NCBI RefSeq assembly: GCF_014211975.1
Contig: NZ_CP060084.1
Span: 1,984,001-2,048,000 of the forward strand
Source of the DNA: Teredinibacter haidensis
Lineage (GTDB): Bacteria; Pseudomonadota; Gammaproteobacteria; Pseudomonadales; Cellvibrionaceae
Direction of reading: 5' to 3'
DNA length: 64,000 nucleotides
The number at the start of each line of letters is the position of its first letter. Position 1 is the first letter of the stretch. Of the stretch, positions 58,468-64,000 are shown one piece after another. Under the pieces are notes generated by a model. The model did not search any database and was not told the DNA's origin. It saw only the letters and a list, made by a program, of their open reading frames with translations. The translations under genes and the position numbers were made by a program.

Positions 58468-60339
58468 TTAATAAATCTTAATATCCGCTCCGGCAATAAC
58501 ATCCGCCTGATAAGCGCTGCCTTCAAAACGACTATTTTCACGCTCCAACTGAGTCGCCAGTCCAGTAACCTGCATCGCATCCAAACTTTCTACTGTTCCA
58601 GGGGTTTTCGCTGTAATACCAACGATACGATAACTGCCATCTGCATTTTTATTCGTTTCGAATGTTGTACTACCCTCTTTAACCACCGCAGAGAAAACCC
58701 GCTGGCGAGTAGCTGGATCTGAAACCGGTGCCGTTCTAGAAGCATTTTCATGGGTGGTAAAACCGTAATTCAGCTCTGCCGCCAAAGCCTCGACACTACT
58801 ACCGCCTTTTACTGTTGCAATAAAGGCATCGGCTTTGCCTTTCAAAACATCCTCAACAGAGATATCGAGCAATGTTTGCTTTACCTGCTCGGAGATCAAC
58901 TCAAGTGGTTTAATATGCTCAGGCGCGTGCTCCTTTAAGCGCAGAACCAAGGCGCGGTTACCTGCCAATTCGATCACCTTACTATTATGCCCATCAACCA
59001 ACACCTCTGGCTCGAAGGCAGCATTTCTCACCGGCGCGTTGGCCGCAATACCTTGCCCTTTGGTACGCTCAAACAGAGCAGAAACCTGCACCTCGAGTCC
59101 AAGCTCTGCTGCCGCAGCCTGGAGATTATCGGCACTGAAAGTCAGCTCATCCAACAATTCAAGATTGGAAACAAACACTTCCTCTGCTCGCGCCCGTTTG
59201 AGGCTCGCCTCTATACTGGACTTTCTATCAGCAAAGTTCGGTACCTCCGCCACAGTTTTAGTGACGACCTTAATCAGGTGGATACCCGCATCGGTTTTAA
59301 CCGGAGAGGAAACCTGTCCTTCTTCCAGCTTATACACTGCATTTTCAAAGTCTTCAGGGAAGATACCGGCAACCAACGTGCCCAGCGATCCTCCAGCGTC
59401 CTTGGACCCCGCATCATCGGAGTAAGCCTTTGCCAGCTCAGTGAAACTTTCGCCAGCAGCCAGTTTCTCCTGCACTTCAACCAGTTCAGAGTCACCGCTG
59501 TTGCTATCGATAAGAATATGGGCAATTTCGTATTCAGCCGAAGTATCAAAATCAGCCACTTCCTGATCATACTGCGCTTGAATATCCTCTTCATTAACCG
59601 ACGTACCAGCGCTCAGCCCACCAACGGAAAGCTCAATGTACTCGATAGAAGCTTTTTCCGGCTCAAGGAATTCGATTTGATTATCCTGGTAATAGCCTTG
59701 AATATCCTCATCTGACACACTCACTGACTCAGCGATACCGTCCGCAGGAATATCCACGGTGTAGAAAGAACGCTGCTCGTGAATGATGGCTACCAGGTCA
59801 GCTGTTTCCGACTCAGTTACGAAACCCGTAGATTCCAAACCCAAGCTCAATTGCTGCAAAACCAAACCTTCAGATAATTCCTGCTTGTAAAGTGCGGGCG
59901 AAGAGCCAATTCTCTGCAGCAAGCTGCGATATAACTGAGCATCGAACTTACCTTCAGTATGAAAATCCTGCTGGGCAACAATAACGCTATTAACCACGTT
60001 ATCAGAAACCCCCATACCACCTCTTTCGGCAGAAGCTAGAACAGCGGATTTTTTTGTTAACCGATCAAGCACCGGTTGACGAAGATTTTCTTCTTTTAAA
60101 TAATCTGCGGAAGGATCCACGCCTTTCTGGGATTCCAGACGAGCCTTTTCCCGATAAACTTGGCTTCGCAATTCGTTTTTAGAGATGGACTTACCATCGA
60201 CTTTAGCTGCATCTGTTCCCGCAACCGAACCCAGCCATGAGCTGCCAACACCAGAAATAACCATTGGCAGAATAAAAAAGAGTGTAATAACCGTTGCGAC
60301 GACGGTTCCTTTCATGTTATCTCTTAAGCCCTGAAGCAT
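58468..60339 (-). CDS. ppiD: PpiD, periplasmic folding factor anchored in the inner membrane
   Basis: A 623-residue protein with one membrane helix (about residues 12-33), a SurA-like N-terminal chaperone region, a parvulin (PPIase) domain at about residues 255-360 (EYEIAHILIDSNSGDSE to AGIHLIKV) and a C-terminal chaperone region. It helps proteins leaving the Sec translocon to fold. The ATG at 60339 with GAGG upstream is chosen over one four codons earlier. The order lon-hupB-ppiD is the usual one. Confidence 0.93.
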   Translation of the reverse strand: MLQGLRDNMKGTVVATVITLFFILPMVISGVGSSWLGSVAGTDAAKVDGKSISKNELRSQVYREKARLESQKGVDPSADYLKEENLRQPVLDRLTKKSAVLASAERGGMGVSDNVVNSVIVAQQDFHTEGKFDAQLYRSLLQRIGSSPALYKQELSEGLVLQQLSLGLESTGFVTESETADLVAIIHEQRSFYTVDIPADGIAESVSVSDEDIQGYYQDNQIEFLEPEKASIEYIELSVGGLSAGTSVNEEDIQAQYDQEVADFDTSAEYEIAHILIDSNSGDSELVEVQEKLAAGESFTELAKAYSDDAGSKDAGGSLGTLVAGIFPEDFENAVYKLEEGQVSSPVKTDAGIHLIKVVTKTVAEVPNFADRKSSIEASLKRARAEEVFVSNLELLDELTFSADNLQAAAAELGLEVQVSALFERTKGQGIAANAPVRNAAFEPEVLVDGHNSKVIELAGNRALVLRLKEHAPEHIKPLELISEQVKQTLLDISVEDVLKGKADAFIATVKGGSSVEALAAELNYGFTTHENASRTAPVSDPATRQRVFSAVVKEGSTTFETNKNADGSYRIVGITAKTPGTVESLDAMQVTGLATQLERENSRFEGSAYQADVIAGADIKIY

Positions 60340-60705
60340 GATAAACCTCAATAGTTTTTATATTTTCCCAACACAAAAAAAGGCGCCTCGATACTGCGCC
60401 CTTTTATTTCCACGAGTCTGAATGAGAGTAAAGCGTTGTCAGTCACTGACTTTATTTTGGCACAACTGATTTTATAACTTTAAACCAGCGTAAACATTTT
60501 TCTCTTGGAGAGTTGCGACTTGCTAGTCACTTTAAGGAGTGTGCAATTTACTTCCAGAAAAGTTTTTTACACAAGACTCAAAACAGAACTCTTAAAAGCA
60601 GGAAGGCTTGCCAAAATAACGTGGAATTTATACCAGGCTGGTAACTAAAACTGGCAACCTGTAACCGGCCACCAGCTTAAATTTATTTATACCTGTTTAT
60701 TTATA
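60340..60705. other. 366-base spacer between hupB and ppiD
   Basis: It contains the strong terminator at 60374-60401 (minus strand). The rest (60402-60705) is AT-rich with a direct repeat TTTATTTATAC just after the hupB stop and a small inverted repeat GTCAGT-C-ACTGAC near 60437-60449. No coding frame or RNA gene is seen. Confidence 0.5.
60374..60401 (-). terminator. Intrinsic terminator just before ppiD
   Basis: On the minus strand GGCGC (60396-60400) and GCGCC (60382-60386) form the stem, followed by seven T (60374-60380). It ends the hupB transcript, but only 34 bases remain to the ppiD start codon. Confidence 0.75.
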
Positions 60706-60978
60706 CTAGTTAACAGCGTCTTTCAGCGCTTTACCTGCTTTAAAGCTGGGTATTTTAGCTGCTGCAATTTCAATAGGCGCACCAGTTTGCGGATTACGAC
60801 CCGTACGAGCCGCACGCTCTTTTACTAGGAAGGTACCGAAACCAACTAAAGCAACCTGATCGCCTTCTTTGAGGGCGTTAGCGATTGATTCAGTTACAGC
60901 ATCCAGTGCTCTTCCTGCTGCTGCTTTAGATATGTCTGCGGAAGCTGCAATTGCCTCTACTAATTCTGACTTATTCAC
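60706..60978 (-). CDS. hupB: DNA-binding protein HU-beta
   Basis: A 90-residue nucleoid protein. It has MNKSELVEAIAASADISKAA, GFGTFLVKERAARTGRNPQTG (with the DNA-bending proline arm) and the C-terminal IPSFKAGKALKDAVN. Being just after lon is typical for HU-beta. It has its own strong promoter at 61092-61120. Confidence 0.97.
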   Translation of the reverse strand: MNKSELVEAIAASADISKAAAGRALDAVTESIANALKEGDQVALVGFGTFLVKERAARTGRNPQTGAPIEIAAAKIPSFKAGKALKDAVN

Positions 60979-61091
60979 TTTAATCCCCTCTTTTTATTGG
61001 ATTACTCAATTTAATACTTTACTTTTGCGCACCCCAATGATCGGTCGGCCGCTGCAGCGTCCTGGGCGTATTGCCCCGCAAAGAATTGCGA

Positions 61092-61120
61092 TTTATACCA
61101 ACTGCCCGTATACCGGTCAA
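61092..61120 (-). promoter_or_regulatory. Sigma-70 promoter of hupB
   Basis: On the minus strand TTGACC (61115-61120) and TATAAA (61092-61097) are exactly 17 bases apart, about 110 bases before the hupB start. Confidence 0.85.
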
Positions 61121-61201
61121 GAATGAAATACATTATTTGCCGGAGATCTCAATAACTGATCGTAAATCGACCAAATCGCCCTAACTAAATCACCATGACG
61201 C

Positions 61202-61234
61202 AAAAAAAGTGGTGGAAAAGTAACACCACCCTTT
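61202..61234. terminator. Terminator of lon
   Basis: GTGGTG (61209-61214) pairs with CACCAC (61224-61229). On the minus strand seven T follow; on the plus strand five T follow, so it could act in both directions. Confidence 0.8.
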
Positions 61235-61332
61235 TTCAAGGTCTCACCATGGATGTAACTGTTACAAAAACGTTTCTCCATTTCGGGCAATGAAAATAGG
61301 GCCTGAATGAACCAAGCCCACCCGGAGAAATG

Positions 61333-63750
61333 CTAATGAGTACTAATTCTACTAGACTCCTCACTTGCACTTTTCGCTTGAGCTTCAAGCTCTTGGTATT
61401 CCTCATCGCTGAATGGCGTTGGCATATACTGAAGCGCAATTTCCAGAACTTCATCAATCCACTTAACGGGTTTGATCTGTAGATCCTCTTTAATATTATC
61501 TGGAATTTCTCTCAGATCGGCTTCATTACCATGAGGAATAATAACTGTTTTAATTCCTCCTCGATGAGCCGCTAATAGCTTCTCTTTTAAGCCGCCAATT
61601 TTTAGCACCTCACCCCTAAGCGTAATTTCACCTGTCATCGCCACCGTCGCACATACGGGTATATCGGTAAACACAGATACCAGCGCTGTACACATGGCAA
61701 TGCCCGCGCTCGGGCCGTCTTTCGGTGTCGCACCTTCGGGTACGTGAATATGCATGTCACGCTTCTCATGGAAATCTGGCATGATGCCGAGAAACTGTGT
61801 GCGGGATCGAACAACTGTCATGGCAGCCTGAATCGATTCCAGCATAACGTCGCCCAGAGATCCCGTTTTCACCATTCGCCCTTTACCCTTCACCGCCGAA
61901 GCTTCAATGGTTAAAAGCTCTCCACCGACCTGTGTCCAAGCCAAACCCGTAACCTGGCCTACCTGGTTTTCATTTTCGGCTTTACCGTAATCCGTTTTGC
62001 GTACGCCAAGATAATCTTCGAGAGCATCCGGTGTAACTTCAATGGTCTCAATATTTTTTGATTTTACATTTCGGGTCACTACCTTTCGACAAAGCTTGGC
62101 AATCTCCCTATCCAACCCCCTCACACCCGCTTCACGCGTGTAATAACGTACAACATCCATAATCGTATCGTCTGGAATCGAGACTTCTGATTCTTTTAAT
62201 CCGTTATTTTTTATTTGCTTGGGAATTAAATAACGACTGGTAATGTTAACTTTTTCGTCTTCCGTATAGCCTGGTATACGAATGACTTCCATTCGATCCA
62301 ATAACGGACCAGGAATATTCATCGTGTTGGACGTACAGACAAACATCACATCTGAAAGGTCGTAATCCACCTCAAGGTAATGATCGTTGAAGGAGTTATT
62401 TTGTTCGGGGTCAAGCACTTCTAACAAAGCCGACGCAGGATCACCACGATGATCCATACCCATTTTATCGATTTCGTCCAATAAAAATAGCGGATTTTTA
62501 ACGCCTACTTTTGACATCTTTTGTACTAACTTGCCCGGCATCGAACCAATATAAGTACGGCGATGCCCGCGTATTTCCGCTTCATCCCGAACACCACCTA
62601 AGGCCATGCGCACAAACTTTCGGTTTGTAGCTCGAGCAATGGATTCACCCAATGACGTTTTACCAACACCAGGAGGACCAACCAAACAGAGTATGGGACC
62701 TTTCACTTTTTTAACGCGCTGCTGAACAGCCAAATACTCCAGAATTCGCTCCTTAACCTCCTCCAATCCGTAGTGATCCTTATTCAGAATTTCTTCCGCT
62801 CGCCCCAGGTCGTGCCGAACCTTGCTGCGTTTTTTCCAGGGTAAGTTAACCATCCAATCAATATAAGATCTGACGACTGAAGCTTCCGCAGACATAGGTG
62901 ACATCAATTTCAGCTTAGCTAATTCTGCTTTAACTTTACCTTCCGCCTCTTTGGGCATGCCCGCATCGGCAATTTTTCGCTCTAGCTCTTCAGCTTCACT
63001 GACCTCTTCGCCCATTTCTCCGAGTTCTTTTTGAATGGCTTTCATTTGCTCATTCAGATAGTACTCACGCTGACTTTTTTCCATCTGCTTTTTAACACGA
63101 CCACGAATGCGTTTTTCTACTTGATAGAGATCAGCTTCGGCCTCCATCAAGCCAATCAAATGCTCCAAACGTTCGTGAATATCGGCTATTTCCAGAATTT
63201 CTTGCTTTTGCGTCAATTCAAGGCTCATATGTGCCGCAACGGTGTCCGCCAAACGGCCGGGGTCATCAATACCACTTAGGGAGGTCATAACCTCCGAAGG
63301 AACCTTTTTACTCAGATTGACGTACTGCTCAAATCGAGAAATAAGCGAGCGCGTAAGGATATCAATGTCTCTGCCCTCTGTTTCATCCTTAGGCACCATG
63401 ACGATATCAGCCATGAAGAAGTCGCCCTGCTCCTCAATCGACTTTATTTCTGCTCTTTGCGTCCCTTCTACCAACACTTTTACCGTGCCGTCGGGCAGTT
63501 TGAGTAATTGCAATACACTGGCTACTGTAGCAACGCCATAGAGATCTTCGATTCCTGGCTCGTCAACCGACGCATGCTTTTGAGCGACCAGCAGAATTTG
63601 TTTATCTTCTTCCATAGCACGCTCAAGTGCGGCAATGGATTTAGCTCGCCCTACAAACAGGGGAATAACCATGTGCGGATATACAACGACATCTCGCAAT
63701 GGTAGAAGGGGAAGACTACTGTTACTGGAAGGCATCTCTGTTTGATCCAT
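61333..63750 (-). CDS. lon: ATP-dependent protease Lon
   Basis: An 805-residue LonA: N-terminal substrate domain (residues about 10-200), coiled-coil region, AAA+ module with GPPGVGKTSLGE (Walker A, about 355) and LFLLDEIDKMG (Walker B, about 420), and the protease domain with the Ser/Lys dyad (serine in KDGPSAGIAMC, lysine in GGLKEKLLAAHRGG). It degrades misfolded and some regulatory proteins. A GAGGT ribosome site precedes the ATG. The order clpX-lon-hupB-ppiD is conserved. Confidence 0.97.
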   Translation of the reverse strand: MDQTEMPSSNSSLPLLPLRDVVVYPHMVIPLFVGRAKSIAALERAMEEDKQILLVAQKHASVDEPGIEDLYGVATVASVLQLLKLPDGTVKVLVEGTQRAEIKSIEEQGDFFMADIVMVPKDETEGRDIDILTRSLISRFEQYVNLSKKVPSEVMTSLSGIDDPGRLADTVAAHMSLELTQKQEILEIADIHERLEHLIGLMEAEADLYQVEKRIRGRVKKQMEKSQREYYLNEQMKAIQKELGEMGEEVSEAEELERKIADAGMPKEAEGKVKAELAKLKLMSPMSAEASVVRSYIDWMVNLPWKKRSKVRHDLGRAEEILNKDHYGLEEVKERILEYLAVQQRVKKVKGPILCLVGPPGVGKTSLGESIARATNRKFVRMALGGVRDEAEIRGHRRTYIGSMPGKLVQKMSKVGVKNPLFLLDEIDKMGMDHRGDPASALLEVLDPEQNNSFNDHYLEVDYDLSDVMFVCTSNTMNIPGPLLDRMEVIRIPGYTEDEKVNITSRYLIPKQIKNNGLKESEVSIPDDTIMDVVRYYTREAGVRGLDREIAKLCRKVVTRNVKSKNIETIEVTPDALEDYLGVRKTDYGKAENENQVGQVTGLAWTQVGGELLTIEASAVKGKGRMVKTGSLGDVMLESIQAAMTVVRSRTQFLGIMPDFHEKRDMHIHVPEGATPKDGPSAGIAMCTALVSVFTDIPVCATVAMTGEITLRGEVLKIGGLKEKLLAAHRGGIKTVIIPHGNEADLREIPDNIKEDLQIKPVKWIDEVLEIALQYMPTPFSDEEYQELEAQAKSASEESSRISTH

Positions 63751-63884
63751 TTATGACCTCGAAACTACGGGAACATAAGAGTATTGGGGGTTCATTTTCG
63801 GCGTAGCAACACCGTTCAAATTACCAACATCTTAGCTGAAGTAATTTAAATGGAGCCACTATCGCCTATTACAAGTATTTAACG

Positions 63885-63914
63885 CAAAAAAGGGGCCGTT
63901 TTACGCCCCCTTGA
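63885..63914 (-). terminator. Terminator of clpX
   Basis: On the minus strand an AGGGGGCG...CGGCCCCTT stem (63889-63913) with a short TAAAA loop is followed by six to seven T. It separates clpX from lon, so lon needs its own promoter in 63751-63884; I could not pick out a certain one. Confidence 0.75.
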
Positions 63915-63947
63915 ACTTCACCATCAAACAGCCACTATAGCAAACGA

Positions 63948-64000
63948 CTATTCCTCTGGAACGGCTTTCGCGGAGTCTGAGTTACCATACACAATCAAGG
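63948..64000 (-). CDS. clpX: ClpX, 3' end only (window edge)
   Basis: The last 16 codons and stop are visible on the minus strand: LIVYGNSDSAKAVPEE. This matches the C-terminal end of ClpX (E. coli ends LLIYGKPEAQQASGE), and clpX always precedes lon in this order. ClpX unfolds substrates for the ClpP protease. Confidence 0.85.
   Translation of the reverse strand, partial: LIVYGNSDSAKAVPEE

Larger units (their letters stand above)
60979..61332. other. 354-base spacer between lon and hupB
   Basis: It holds the hupB promoter (61092-61120) and the lon terminator (61202-61229). The hupB leader of about 105 bases contains CTGCAGCGG-like GC-rich sequence but no stable hairpin I can define. No gene is seen. 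Confidence 0.5.

Noticed and set aside
63751..63884. Heat-shock (sigma-32) promoter for lon
   Set aside because: Expected on biological grounds, but no CTTGAA ... CCCCAT pair at correct spacing could be found by eye.
1..64000. CRISPR array, insertion sequences, prophage or defence islands
   Set aside because: No spaced direct repeats, transposase, integrase or phage genes were seen; all genes fit a core chromosome.

Overview
This window reads as the core chromosome of a free-living or host-associated gammaproteobacterium of the Pseudomonas/Cellvibrio side of the class. The clues are: the pabC-mltG-tmk-holB-pilZ-tatD cluster with true type IV pilus pilZ in it; a ThrH-type phosphoserine phosphatase; a split adenosylcobalamin-dependent ribonucleotide reductase (nrdJa/nrdJb) as in Pseudomonas; an APS-type (Fe-S) CysH; and no fabH between plsX and fabD. 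Base composition looks moderate (roughly half GC, by eye), which fits a marine Cellvibrionaceae-like genome better than Pseudomonas itself; that placement is inference. No insertion sequence, prophage, CRISPR array, toxin-antitoxin pair or obvious genomic island was seen.

Layout. 1-2.8 kb: lolD (cut by the window edge) and lolC on the minus strand, divergent from a PilZ-domain protein and a small periplasmic BamE/SmpA-like protein. 2.8-9.3 kb: a secreted alpha/beta hydrolase, then mnmA-hflD-purB-roxA-GNAT on the plus strand. 9.3-15.5 kb: Rieske protein and thrH (minus), then a sulfur-assimilation neighbourhood: cysH, a CxxC thioredoxin-like protein, cysB, a TauE/SafE transporter, a 5'-nucleotidase and a PLP-dependent D-cysteine desulfhydrase-like enzyme. 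15.6-20.1 kb: stand-alone yajC, a GAF-AraC regulator, a 618-base non-coding stretch, a Bcp/PrxQ peroxiredoxin, mdh and a dimeric dUTPase. 20.1-31.2 kb: a long minus-strand run yceD-rpmF-plsX-fabD-fabG-acpP-fabF-pabC-mltG-tmk-holB-pilZ-tatD-dUTPase, interrupted only by rluA on the plus strand. 31.3-40.2 kb: yceF and yheS (plus), GNAT-gph-rluC (minus), a ~1 kb non-coding region with several inverted repeats, rne and a tRNA-Ser(UGA). 40.6-46.3 kb: tesA facing away from ybbA-ybbP-DUF2288, then an SLC13/DASS transporter. 46.3-49.4 kb: an unrecognised zinc-ribbon protein behind a structured leader, a divergent GlpD-like flavoprotein and mscS. 49.6-55.4 kb: nrdJa-nrdJb, a YccA/Bax-inhibitor-1 protein, tusDCB and trmA. 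55.5-64 kb: DUF2489-rmuC (minus), murI (plus), ppiD, hupB, lon and the last 17 codons of clpX (minus).

How the genes work together. Three themes recur. Envelope building: fatty acids and phospholipid precursor (plsX, fabDGF, acpP), peptidoglycan (mltG, murI), lipoprotein export (lolCD), folding (ppiD) and secretion (yajC). RNA modification and turnover: mnmA with tusDCB make 2-thiouridine at position 34 of tRNAs, trmA makes T54, rluA and rluC make pseudouridines, roxA hydroxylates ribosomal protein L16, and RNase E processes RNA. Sulfur metabolism: cysH, cysB and their neighbours supply sulfide and cysteine, which the thiouridine relay also draws upon.

I did not find a clear, wholly new defence or biosynthetic system. 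The best candidates for a second look are the rluC-rne intergenic region (an intrinsic terminator with no gene before it, overlapping a nested hairpin), the structured leader of the zinc-ribbon gene at 46.3 kb, the GlpD-like protein that lacks the usual substrate-site segment, the terminator placed immediately before ppiD, and the orphan GAF-AraC regulator with its long non-coding flank.
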